The translations under genes and the position numbers were made by a program. The notes beneath the pieces were generated by a model that saw nothing but the letters and a program-made list of their open reading frames with translations, searched no databases and was not told the origin of the DNA. A DNA stretch of 7,013 bases from an uncultured Amylibacter sp. (GTDB taxonomy: Bacteria; Pseudomonadota; Alphaproteobacteria; Rhodobacterales; Rhodobacteraceae), in assembly GCA_937944065.1 (NCBI GenBank), contig CALDZS010000140.1:1-7013 (forward strand), given 5' to 3'. Numbering within the stretch: position 1 is the first letter of the stretch; every line of letters starts with the position of its first letter. Positions 1-6,645 of this stretch are shown here, in pieces.

Positions 1-819
1 AATCCAGATCAACTGAACAAATACATCGAAAACGGTGGCTTCAATGTTATGCATATCGACGAGGAAGCCTCATATTACAAACCTTGGAACAAGGCCTACC
101 AAGATTGGGCCGTGAAGGTTGGTATTTATGACAGCATTCAACCATACTTGTTCCAGTTGTATTCAGAGCCGATGCGCAAATTCCAATTGGCTGCCGAAGG
201 TGTAGGCGAACGTCAACCGCCAGAGCATTTGCGCGAACGTGTTCGCACAGCGATGGAACCACTGCCACTTTGGACTGAATGTTGTGATGATAACGACGAG
301 TATCCAATTCACGCGCTGACGCAACGCCCGATGGCAATGTATCACAGTTGGGGAACACAAAATGCTTGGTTGCGTCAAATTCATGGTCGTAACCCATTGT
401 ATTTACCAACAAACTTGTTTGAGAAGCACGGGTTTAGCGAAGGCGATTGGGCCAAGGTAACATCGCCCCACGGGGAAATCACAGTACCTGTGGCACATCA
501 AGCGGCCTTAAATTCGAATACAGTCTGGACATGGAATGCAATCGGCAAGCGCAAGGGTGCATGGGCGTTGGACAAGGACGCGCCAGAGGCAACCAAAGGG
601 TTCTTGTTGAACCATTTGATCCACGAACTGTTGCCACCAAAAGGTGACGGTCTGCGTTGGGCAAACTCTGATCCAGTCACAGGACAGGCCGCTTGGTTTG
701 ATCTGAAAGTCCGTATCGAAAAGGTTGGCGCACAGGCCGAGGCTTCGCCCGTTTTTGAACCGATCAAATCGCCCATAGGGCAAGGTGCCAGCACCCTAGC
801 GCAGGAGGTGGGCAAATGA
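1..819 (+). CDS. soeA: Molybdopterin oxidoreductase catalytic subunit, C-terminal part (SoeA/DMSO reductase family; 5' end outside window)
   Basis: The frame is open from base 1, so 272 C-terminal residues of a much longer protein are visible. From about base 313 the segment reads as the molybdopterin-dinucleotide-binding C-terminal domain: LTQRPMAMYHSW, then NAWLRQIHGRNPLYL, then a small barrel with GDWAKVTSPHGEITVPV. This is the classic end of DMSO-reductase-family enzymes. The Mo-ligand region and any Tat signal or N-terminal Fe-S motif lie upstream and cannot be checked. The stop codon overlaps the start of the four-cluster ferredoxin-like gene by 4 bp, so the two are co-translated as an A-B pair. 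By recalled similarity to roseobacter proteins and to the partner's style, the best specific guess is the catalytic subunit of cytoplasmic quinone-linked sulfite dehydrogenase (SoeA), oxidising sulfite to sulfate. Another member (polysulfide, thiosulfate or DMSO reductase type) is possible. The family is secure; the substrate is inference. Confidence 0.85.
   Translation, partial: NPDQLNKYIENGGFNVMHIDEEASYYKPWNKAYQDWAVKVGIYDSIQPYLFQLYSEPMRKFQLAAEGVGERQPPEHLRERVRTAMEPLPLWTECCDDNDEYPIHALTQRPMAMYHSWGTQNAWLRQIHGRNPLYLPTNLFEKHGFSEGDWAKVTSPHGEITVPVAHQAALNSNTVWTWNAIGKRKGAWALDKDAPEATKGFLLNHLIHELLPPKGDGLRWANSDPVTGQAAWFDLKVRIEKVGAQAEASPVFEPIKSPIGQGASTLAQEVGK
803..809 (+). promoter_or_regulatory. Ribosome binding site of the iron-sulfur subunit gene
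   Basis: AGGAGGT is a near-perfect Shine-Dalgarno sequence lying 6 nt before the ATG at 816, inside the end of the upstream coding region. It fixes the start of the iron-sulfur subunit and shows that the overlapping gene has its own strong initiation signal. Confidence 0.9.
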
Positions 820-1562
820 CCGCATTACCACAAACGACCAAAACAAAACTGGGCTTGGTGATTGACCTTGATACCTGCGTTGGGTGCCATGCCTGTGTCA
901 TATCCTGCAAAGGCTGGAACACGCAAAACTATGGCGCACCATTGTCGGATCAAGATCCGTATGGCGCTGATCCATCTGGGACATTCTTGAACCGCGTGCA
1001 TTCGTATGAAGTGCAACCAGAAGTGGGTTCGGCCCAAACCTATCACTTTCCGAAATCTTGCCTTCATTGCGAGGATGCGCCTTGTGTCACCGTGTGCCCA
1101 ACAGGTGCCAGTTATAAACGCGAAGACGACGGTATCGTTTTGGTGAACGAAGATGCATGCATCGGGTGTGGCCTATGTGCTTGGGCTTGCCCGTACGGCG
1201 CACGAGAGCTGGATCAAACGGCGGGGATCATGAAGAAATGCACCCTTTGTGTGGATCGCATTTACAATGAAAATCTGCCTGAAGAAGACCGCGAACCAGC
1301 TTGTGTTCGCACATGTCCAGCAGGCGCGCGTCACTTTGGTGATTTGGGTGATGAGGACAGCGATGTCTCGAAATTGGTCGCTGAACGTGGCGGATTTGAT
1401 CTGATGCCAGAGCAGGGCACCAAGCCCACCAACAAGTATCTTCCTCCGCGTCCTAAAACGGATCAGGAACAGATAGATATCTTGGCACCGTTGTTGGAGC
1501 CTATCGCGGCAGAACCGACTGGTTTCCTCAAATGGCTGGACGGGGCATTGGAACGGCTTTAA
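816..1562 (+). CDS. soeB: Four-[4Fe-4S] electron-transfer subunit (SoeB/DmsB-like)
   Basis: This 248-residue protein carries electrons between the molybdenum subunit and a membrane quinone-reactive subunit. Sixteen cysteines form four cluster-binding sets: C21/24/27/31 (CVGCHACVISC), C82/85/90/94 (CLHCEDAPCVTVC), C115/118/121/125 (CIGCGLCAWAC) and the split pair C142/145 with C163/167 (CTLC, later CVRTC). This is the DmsB/NrfC/PhsB arrangement with every ligand present. No signal peptide or membrane segment is seen, so it is likely cytoplasmic or bound through its partners. The last 45 or so residues are a less conserved tail including NKYLPPRPK. The ATG overlaps the upstream stop (ATGA) and follows a strong AGGAGGT. 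SoeB is preferred over DmsB because I recall near-identical stretches in roseobacter sulfite dehydrogenase subunits. The family call is firm; the sulfite assignment is moderate. Confidence 0.9.
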   Translation: MTALPQTTKTKLGLVIDLDTCVGCHACVISCKGWNTQNYGAPLSDQDPYGADPSGTFLNRVHSYEVQPEVGSAQTYHFPKSCLHCEDAPCVTVCPTGASYKREDDGIVLVNEDACIGCGLCAWACPYGARELDQTAGIMKKCTLCVDRIYNENLPEEDREPACVRTCPAGARHFGDLGDEDSDVSKLVAERGGFDLMPEQGTKPTNKYLPPRPKTDQEQIDILAPLLEPIAAEPTGFLKWLDGALERL

Positions 1563-1571
1563 ACCGCGTTT

Positions 1572-2273
1572 ATGTCTAATCCCCTAAAAATAGCACTGAT
1601 TGGTCGCCTTGGTTCGGGTAAATCCTTCGTGGCAAATCGCCTGTGCGATGCATGGGATGGGCACAAAACCTCGTTCGCAGCAGAGGTGTATCGCGTTTGC
1701 GAGGAAATTTTGGGTCGTCCATTGGACAAATCCAATCCAGCCGAGCGTCAAATGCTAACCGATATTGGTACCGAATGGGGTCGCGAAGGTCGGGCGTTGG
1801 ACGACGCAACCATGGCTAAGTTGGCGAAGATTTGGCCGCATAAATCTGGATATCCAAACATCTGGATCGACGCGTTTGACCGTGCTCAAAAGGCGCGTGA
1901 AGATGATCAGCCGACGGTTCTAGATGATTTACGTTTTGGCAATGAATTGACCTATTTGTTGGATGCTGGATTTATACCCTTGCTGGTTACCTGTTCGGAT
2001 GAAACGCGCGCCAAACGATTAAACCTACGCGGGGATGGCTATGCTGCCAGCCTAGATCCACACGCGTCAGAGATGTTTAGTAATTTACTGACTGAAAAAG
2101 CAATCTTAGAACCAATACTTCCGGTGTTGTGGAACGATGACGCACCCAAGCCTGAATTACCTTATCTGTTTGATTTAGATCAGATAGTAGAGATTTCACA
2201 GGACCAAAATGCTCACAAAAGCCTGTTGAAATTTCAGGGGCGGGGTTGGGATGCATTGTTGACTATCAGTTAA
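1572..2273 (+). CDS. P-loop nucleotide kinase-like protein (deoxynucleoside monophosphate kinase fold)
   Basis: This 233-residue protein has an N-terminal Walker A motif GRLGSGKS (residues 11-18) directly after a beta strand (KIALI). Further on come a segment MLTDIGTEWGREG (61-73), recalling the LQ-lGT-R motif of phage T4 gp1-type dNMP kinases, and VLDDLRFGNE (117-126), matching the usual V-DVRF-NE motif. A later CSDETRAKRL (141-150) looks like a lid-region arginine segment. The fold is therefore likely that of small-molecule kinases phosphorylating a nucleotide or similar substrate with ATP. The substrate cannot be read from sequence. It starts 9 bp after the soeB-like stop with no clear Shine-Dalgarno, so it probably belongs to that operon through coupling. 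There are no surrounding phage genes, so it looks like a resident gene rather than prophage debris. A dephospho-CoA kinase is less likely because that enzyme's conserved motifs are absent. Confidence 0.7.
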   Translation: MSNPLKIALIGRLGSGKSFVANRLCDAWDGHKTSFAAEVYRVCEEILGRPLDKSNPAERQMLTDIGTEWGREGRALDDATMAKLAKIWPHKSGYPNIWIDAFDRAQKAREDDQPTVLDDLRFGNELTYLLDAGFIPLLVTCSDETRAKRLNLRGDGYAASLDPHASEMFSNLLTEKAILEPILPVLWNDDAPKPELPYLFDLDQIVEISQDQNAHKSLLKFQGRGWDALLTIS

Positions 2274-2293
2274 CAAAAGCATCACGATTTTTC

Positions 2294-2325
2294 TTGACGG
2301 AACATAGTTTCCACTGCCCTATATC
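2294..2325 (+). promoter_or_regulatory. Possible sigma70-like promoter for the PLP lyase/M24 unit
   Basis: TTGACG (2294-2299) is a good -35 match. The -10 is weak: CCCTAT at 2317-2322 gives a 17 bp spacer, or CTATAT at 2319-2324 gives 19 bp. Either would start transcription at about the ATG at 2329, implying a leaderless or nearly leaderless mRNA, which fits the lack of a Shine-Dalgarno there. The gap is only 55 bp, and read-through from the kinase-like gene is an alternative. Confidence 0.35.
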
Positions 2326-2328
2326 GGT

Positions 2329-3369
2329 ATGAAAATACTTAAAAATCCACACACAAATATCGCTGATGATTTTATCTCATCCGCGGTTCCATTTCCATCC
2401 GATCGCGATGATCGCGCAACTGCGCTGTGGGCAAAGCACAGTCCGACAGGCCCCACACCGCTTCGCGACACTGACACCATTGCCAGCCTTGCAAATGTTG
2501 CTTCAGTCTGGATCAAAGATGAACGTGCGCGGATGGGTTTGGGCAGCTTCAAAGCGTTGGGTGCAGCCTATGTCATCGCAACTGATGCGCAGGCGGGCGA
2601 CCTTTCTGACCGGACGTATGTGACTGCGAGTGCGGGCAATCATGGCATGTCGGTTGCTTGGGGCGCGCAAATGTTTGGTGCCAAGGCGGTCGTGTATATT
2701 GCAGCGACTGTCCCCGAAGTTTTTGCAGTTAAACTGCGTGATTTGGGCGCAACCGTGATCCGCGAAGGTGACATCTACGAGGAAAGCATGGCGGCAGCGA
2801 TGAAAGCCGCAGACGACAATGGATGGCAGTTATTGTCGGACAGCTCGTGGGAGGGCTACTATGATCGCCCGTGGCTGTTGATGGAGGGTTACCTAACCTT
2901 GATGGCCGAAGTTGGCGCGCAAATTCCGACCCCACCCACGCATATATTCCTACAAGCAGGCGTTGGTGGATTGGCTGTCGCTTGTGCGGCGATGGCGCGT
3001 AAGCTTTGGGGGGGTGCACCAAAGATTATCGTGGTTGAACCCGATTTGGCACCTGCTTTGATGGGATCAATTAAGGCGGGTAAATCCGTTGTCGCCACAG
3101 GTGGTGTGTCGGGAATGGGCCGCTTGGATTGCAAAGAATGCAGCCTGATCGCGCTCAAAGGTTTGGCGCGAGATGCAAATATGTTCGTGACGATAACGGA
3201 AGACGAGGCAAATGCTGCAACCGCGCTTTTGGCAAAGCATGATCTGGCCTCAACCTCGTCTGGAACGGCAGGGTTAGCGGCATTATTGAACGCAGCTGCG
3301 CATAGAGATGAACTGGGACTTGATGAAAATTCATGTGTTCTGGCCATTCTGAGCGAAGAAGCAGAGTGA
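2329..3369 (+). CDS. PLP-dependent ammonia-lyase, diaminopropionate ammonia-lyase-like (fold type II)
   Basis: This 346-residue enzyme belongs to the tryptophan-synthase-beta/threonine-dehydratase fold. The Schiff-base lysine is K75 in GLGSFKALG, the cofactor-contacting loop is SAGNHG (101-106), and the glycine-rich phosphate loop is QAGVGGLA (209-216). DSSWEGY (171-177) and PTHIFLQAGVG (203-213) are very like diaminopropionate ammonia-lyase (E. coli YgeX/DpaL), which turns 2,3-diaminopropionate into pyruvate and ammonia. D171 aligns with that enzyme's second catalytic Asp, but Ala102 stands where the first Asp is expected (DGNHG), as in serine/threonine dehydratases. It is also shorter than YgeX, which has roughly 400 residues. 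The substrate may thus be another beta-substituted amino acid. The chosen ATG has no Shine-Dalgarno, but its N-terminus (LKNPHTN) fits homologues. The M24 hydrolase gene starts 2 bp after the stop, suggesting a shared pathway. EutB of ectoine use is a more distant alternative. Confidence 0.82.
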   Translation: MKILKNPHTNIADDFISSAVPFPSDRDDRATALWAKHSPTGPTPLRDTDTIASLANVASVWIKDERARMGLGSFKALGAAYVIATDAQAGDLSDRTYVTASAGNHGMSVAWGAQMFGAKAVVYIAATVPEVFAVKLRDLGATVIREGDIYEESMAAAMKAADDNGWQLLSDSSWEGYYDRPWLLMEGYLTLMAEVGAQIPTPPTHIFLQAGVGGLAVACAAMARKLWGGAPKIIVVEPDLAPALMGSIKAGKSVVATGGVSGMGRLDCKECSLIALKGLARDANMFVTITEDEANAATALLAKHDLASTSSGTAGLAALLNAAAHRDELGLDENSCVLAILSEEAE

Positions 3370-3371
3370 GC

Positions 3372-4526
3372 ATGACAGCGCGCGGGTTTAGCACGGCAGA
3401 ATTCAAGTCGCGCGTTGCGAACGCCCAAACTTTGATGGCACAACACGGATTGGCCGCACTTTTACTGACCACAGAACCAGAAGTGCGTTACTTTACTGGG
3501 TATTTAACCCGGTTTTGGGAAAGCCCTTCGCGTCCATGGTTTCTAATTGTACCCGCTGTCGGTAATCCTGTGGCGGTAATTCCATCTATTGGCGCCGCTT
3601 TGATGGCGCGCACATGGATCACAGACATCCGCACATGGAGGTCGCCTAATCCCGTGGATGAGGGTATCGGCCTGCTTACCGAAACCTTGATCGAAATGGC
3701 TGGCAAAGATGGCCGTATTGGTGTGCCAGATGGTCCAGAAAGCCACCTGCGCCTTCCGCTGTCTGATTGGGCAAAGCTTACTAACGCCGTCCCAATGCTC
3801 GGCGGTGATCACGGAGTGATGGAGCAGCTTCGAATTGTGAAATCGTCTGCCGAGGTCGCCAAGATTAAGCAAGCATGTTCCATTGCTGACAACGCCTTTG
3901 CCCGTGTGCCAGAGATAGCGCGGGCAGGTGCGCCGCTGGAAAAAGTGTTTCGAGAGTTTCAGTCGCTCTGCCTGTCCGAGGGTGCTGATTGGGTGCCGTA
4001 TTTGGCAGGCGCATCGAACCAAGGCGGATACACGGATGTAATCTCACCCGCGACCGACGCGCCGTTGACCAAAGGTGACGTGTTGATGTTGGACACGGGA
4101 CTGGTTTGGGATGGGTATTTTTGCGATTTTGACCGCAACTTTTCGATCGGTAAGCCCAGCCAAGCGGTCGCCGACGCGCACAAAGTTTTGATTGATGCAA
4201 CGCGCGCGGCTTTTGACATTGCAAAGCCTGAGATGCGCGCATGTGATCTGTTTCATGCAATGGACCGCATCGTAACAGGTGGACAGGGTGGATCTGACGC
4301 AGGGCGTTTGGGGCATGGGTTGGGAATGCAATTAACCGAATGGCCGTCGCTGACAGCGGGCGATCAAACGGTGTTGAAGCCAGGTATGGTTCTGACACTC
4401 GAACCGGGAATAGAAATGTCACCGACCCAAACCATGGTACATGAAGAAAACATAGTAATCACAGGCACCGGGGCAGAGTTTTTGTCAACGCCCGCTAGCC
4501 CCGAAATTCTTGTTATCGAAGCATAG
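3372..4526 (+). CDS. M24-family metallohydrolase (Xaa-Pro peptidase/creatinase/ectoine-hydrolase superfamily)
   Basis: This 384-residue protein has the two-domain build of the family: a creatinase-type N-terminal domain (about 10-145, with EVRYFTGY at 37-44) and a C-terminal pita-bread catalytic domain (about 155-375). All five dinuclear-metal ligands are visible: D241 (LDTG), D252 (YFCDFD), H315 (GHGLGMQ), E344 (LEPGIE) and E358 (HEEN). The usual catalytic His about 17 residues before the first Asp (PepP H243) is absent; that stretch reads GGYTDVIS. This may mean a non-peptide amide or amidine substrate. The ATG at 3372 was chosen over an in-frame ATG at 3333 because it is preceded by a weak AGAG 5 nt away and avoids overlap with the lyase gene. 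It lies 2 bp after the lyase stop, so co-translation is likely. It could supply the lyase's substrate by hydrolysis. DoeA/EutD similarity is only at superfamily level. Confidence 0.85.
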   Translation: MTARGFSTAEFKSRVANAQTLMAQHGLAALLLTTEPEVRYFTGYLTRFWESPSRPWFLIVPAVGNPVAVIPSIGAALMARTWITDIRTWRSPNPVDEGIGLLTETLIEMAGKDGRIGVPDGPESHLRLPLSDWAKLTNAVPMLGGDHGVMEQLRIVKSSAEVAKIKQACSIADNAFARVPEIARAGAPLEKVFREFQSLCLSEGADWVPYLAGASNQGGYTDVISPATDAPLTKGDVLMLDTGLVWDGYFCDFDRNFSIGKPSQAVADAHKVLIDATRAAFDIAKPEMRACDLFHAMDRIVTGGQGGSDAGRLGHGLGMQLTEWPSLTAGDQTVLKPGMVLTLEPGIEMSPTQTMVHEENIVITGTGAEFLSTPASPEILVIEA

Positions 4527-4546
4527 GCTGAACGGTGTAGACCCCA

Positions 4547-5608
4547 TCACGCTTCTTTGGCGCGGTTCACCATACCAAACAAGTCACGTGGATCATCAGG
4601 GTCCGCCAGCAGGTCAAGGTTTTTGAAATGGCCCGTCGCTTCTAATTGATCACGAACATAGCGCAACGCCGAGAAATCCTCGGTGGCAAATCCCACACTG
4701 TCAAACAAGGTCGTTTGCGTGTCGGATGTACGGCCTTTTGCGCGACCAGTCATGACTTCCCACAGCTCTGTCACAGGATGATCTGCATCCAGTTGCTGAA
4801 TCTCACCTTCGATACGGGTTTGTTCTGGAAATTCTACAAAGATGTCAGCGCGTAACAAGATATCTTTGTGCAATTCTGTCTTGCCTGGGCAGTCGCCGCC
4901 GATGGCGTTGATATGTTGGCCAGCGCCGACCATGTTATCTGTCAAAATTGTCGCGCATTGTTTGTCTGCAGTGCAGGTCGTGATAATTTCTGCGCCTGTA
5001 ACAGCCTCTTGTGATGAATTGCACGATACAACGTTCAATCCAGTTGCTTCCAAATTGCGCACGGCTTTGGATGTGGCATCTGGATCGATGTCATAAAGGC
5101 GTACCGTTTCGATGCCCAATAACTCTTGAAACGCGAGGGCTTGGAATTCGCATTGCGCGCCATTGCCGATCATCGCCATGGTCTTGGCATTTTTTGGGGC
5201 CAGATATTTTGCCGCGACCGCAGATGTTGCGGCGGTACGCAGGGCGGTCAGTACCGTCATCTCTGACAACATCACGGGATATCCATTATCGACACGCGCC
5301 AACAGGCCAAACGCCGTCACTGTTTGAAATCCACGTGCCATGTTTGCTGGGTGGCCATTTACATATTTGAAACCATACAGCTCGCCATCCGAGGTGGGCA
5401 TCAATTCTATCACGCCCTCTTTGGAATGCGATGGCACACGCGGTGTTTTGTCAAACTCTGGCCAGCGTTTAAAATCCGCCTCGATATACTCTGCAATACC
5501 GCGGATCATTTTTTTAATCCCAACGGTGTTAACGATTTTCATCATGTCGGCGACAGACACAAAGGGCACCATTGCCAACGCGGATGGGTTTAGGTTGATT
5601 TTGCTCAT
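4547..5608 (-). CDS. ocd: Ornithine cyclodeaminase
   Basis: This 353-residue, NAD-dependent enzyme converts L-ornithine to L-proline and ammonia. It has the length of the well-studied Pseudomonas putida enzyme and its signature segments: YGFKYVNGHP (K81), TALRTAATSA (R124), the Rossmann nucleotide loop IGNGAQCEFQA (147-157), the catalytic-Asp motif GGDCPGKTE (D239) and LFDSVGFA near the end. These positions are offset by 11-12 residues from the P. putida catalytic Lys, Arg and Asp as I recall them, so a true cyclodeaminase is favoured over an alanine dehydrogenase or EutC-type homologue. The ATG follows AGGA with a 6-nt gap. It lies 15 bp after the arginase stop, forming the second step of an arginase-cyclodeaminase route from arginine to proline. 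Its 3' end converges on the M24 gene with 20 bp between stops. No separate promoter was seen in the 15 bp, so it is probably transcribed with arginase. Confidence 0.93.
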   Translation of the reverse strand: MSKINLNPSALAMVPFVSVADMMKIVNTVGIKKMIRGIAEYIEADFKRWPEFDKTPRVPSHSKEGVIELMPTSDGELYGFKYVNGHPANMARGFQTVTAFGLLARVDNGYPVMLSEMTVLTALRTAATSAVAAKYLAPKNAKTMAMIGNGAQCEFQALAFQELLGIETVRLYDIDPDATSKAVRNLEATGLNVVSCNSSQEAVTGAEIITTCTADKQCATILTDNMVGAGQHINAIGGDCPGKTELHKDILLRADIFVEFPEQTRIEGEIQQLDADHPVTELWEVMTGRAKGRTSDTQTTLFDSVGFATEDFSALRYVRDQLEATGHFKNLDLLADPDDPRDLFGMVNRAKEA

Positions 5609-5614
5609 TGTATA

Positions 5615-5618
5615 TCCT
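5615..5618 (-). promoter_or_regulatory. Ribosome binding site of ornithine cyclodeaminase
   Basis: On the minus strand AGGA lies 6 nt before the ATG at 5608, within the 15 bp gap after the arginase stop codon. It supports that start and translation of the second gene of a bicistronic mRNA. Confidence 0.7.
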
Positions 5619-5623
5619 GACGG

Positions 5624-6547
5624 TCAGTAGCTTTGTGTGGGGCGGTCTAGAACTTTGCGGCCAAACAGGCTGGCGCATAGATCGACCATAAGATTTGCAG
5701 TGCGGCCACGCTCATCCAAAAACGGATTTAACTCTACCATATCAAGCGAGGTGACAAGACCGCTATCGTTCAGCATTTCCATCACCAAATGCGCCTCGCG
5801 GAAGGTGGCGCCACCAGGGACCGTTGTGCCAACTGCGGGCGCAATGGTCGGTTCTAGGAAATCGACGTCCAGACTGACATGAAGTGCACCATTGGCCGCG
5901 GCGACGCGTTCCAAGAATGCGCGCAGGGGCTTCACAATGCCATGCTCATCCAGCGCGCGCATGTCGAACACCTGTACGGCATCTTCGGCCAGCGCCGCAC
6001 GCTCTGCCTCGTCTACGGATCGAATACCCATCATACACACATTTTCAGGAGGCACTGCTGCGCGTAGGTCTGGATAGATCCCTTCAAACCCAGCGCGGCC
6101 AGTACAATAGGCCATAGGCGTGCCGTGCAAGTTGCCACTTTGGGTGGATGACAGAACGTGGAAATCGGGGTGGGCGTCTAGCCACAAAACAAATTGTTCT
6201 TGCCCTTTGTCTTTTGCAGCACGAGTAACGCCTGGCACGGTACCAATGCTCAAAGAATGATCGCCACCTAGAAAAATGGGAAACTGACCTTTCTTGGTCG
6301 CCGTATACGCCGCTGCCTCTAGCGTTTGCGCCCAGCCAACAGTTTCTGTCAAATGGTGGATGGCTTTGTTCGAATGGTTTTTTTCAGGGATGATTTGCGG
6401 TGCCAGATTGCCTTGATCTGACACGGTGTGACCCAAGTCTGCCAATGTTTCCGACAGCTCGGCCGTGCGAAAGGCGTCTGGCCCCATGATGCACCCATTC
6501 TGGTGTGTACCCGTCTGAACTGGTATTCCGATTAAACAGCAATCCAT
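5624..6547 (-). CDS. rocF: Arginase
   Basis: This 307-residue enzyme of the ureohydrolase family hydrolyses L-arginine to L-ornithine and urea in the cytoplasm with a two-manganese centre. All six metal ligands are present: H97 (GGDHSLS), D124/H126/D128 (DAHPDFH) and D227/D229 (SLDVDF). NLHGTP (139-144) and PGGATFREA (244-252) are further family marks, and SGNLHGTP separates it from agmatinase. The segment after D229 reads LEP where LDP is more common, a mild change. The ATG at 6547 was chosen because AGGGGG stands 5 nt upstream and the protein then opens with CCLIGIPVQTG, as arginases do. An in-frame ATG at 6604 would add 19 unlikely residues and lies at the transcription start predicted from the upstream promoter. 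It is the first gene of a unit with ornithine cyclodeaminase, and a divergent Lrp/AsnC gene sits upstream. In this lineage such regulators commonly activate arginase in response to arginine or ornithine. Confidence 0.93.
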   Translation of the reverse strand: MDCCLIGIPVQTGTHQNGCIMGPDAFRTAELSETLADLGHTVSDQGNLAPQIIPEKNHSNKAIHHLTETVGWAQTLEAAAYTATKKGQFPIFLGGDHSLSIGTVPGVTRAAKDKGQEQFVLWLDAHPDFHVLSSTQSGNLHGTPMAYCTGRAGFEGIYPDLRAAVPPENVCMMGIRSVDEAERAALAEDAVQVFDMRALDEHGIVKPLRAFLERVAAANGALHVSLDVDFLEPTIAPAVGTTVPGGATFREAHLVMEMLNDSGLVTSLDMVELNPFLDERGRTANLMVDLCASLFGRKVLDRPTQSY

Positions 6548-6552
6548 AACCG

Positions 6553-6558
6553 CCCCCT
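6553..6558 (-). promoter_or_regulatory. Ribosome binding site deciding the arginase start
   Basis: AGGGGG on the minus strand lies 5 nt before the ATG at 6547. No comparable signal precedes the in-frame ATG at 6604, so this site decides between the two possible starts. Confidence 0.75.
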
Positions 6559-6609
6559 GTGTTTGGTTTGTTGATGTTCTTTCTATTTGAATGCTACTAA
6601 ACATATAGT

Positions 6610-6636
6610 TTGAAAATTGTAATATTTGTATATAAT
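6610..6636 (+). promoter_or_regulatory. Predicted promoter of the Lrp/AsnC regulator gene
   Basis: TTGAAA (6610-6615) and a perfect TATAAT (6631-6636) are separated by 15 bp, shorter than ideal; TTTGAA from 6609 would give 16 bp. Transcription would begin near 6643, about 24 nt before the proposed TTG start, which fits a short leader carrying the AAGAG site. The surrounding DNA is strongly AT-rich. Confidence 0.5.
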
Positions 6637-6645
6637 AATGTTCAA
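6616..6645 (-). promoter_or_regulatory. Predicted promoter of the arginase-cyclodeaminase unit
   Basis: Read on the minus strand, TTGAAC (6645-6640) and TACAAT (6621-6616) are separated by 18 bp. This matches sigma70 consensus at 4/6 and 5/6. Transcription would begin near 6609, leaving about 60 nt of leader before the arginase ATG. It lies almost wholly inside the region used by the opposite promoter of the regulator gene. Confidence 0.5.

Noticed and set aside
3333..3371. Extension of the M24 protein by 13 residues using the ATG at 3333
   Set aside because: It would overlap the end of the lyase gene by 37 bp in another frame and adds a Ser/Arg-rich stretch unlike the family; the start 2 bp after the lyase stop is more natural.
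2889..3446. Open frame of 185 codons on the minus strand opposite the lyase gene
   Set aside because: It lies antisense to a lyase with intact motifs, its translation is rich in Ala, Ser and Pro without family motifs, and it crosses into the next gene; it is a codon-bias shadow.
3865..4422. Open frame of 185 codons on the minus strand opposite the M24 gene
   Set aside because: The translation has a basic, low-information composition and no domain, and it is wholly covered by an M24 gene with all metal ligands intact.
2329..4526. Assignment of the pair as eutB-eutD of ectoine degradation
   Set aside because: The lyase carries DAPAL-type segments rather than EutB-type ones, and the M24 N-terminal half does not resemble DoeA/EutD beyond the superfamily; eutA, eutE and ectoine transporter genes are not in the window.
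6548..6604. Extension of arginase by 19 residues using the ATG at 6604
   Set aside because: No Shine-Dalgarno precedes it, the added residues are unlike arginase N-termini, and it falls at the transcription start predicted from the upstream promoter; the ATG at 6547 has AGGGGG 5 nt upstream.
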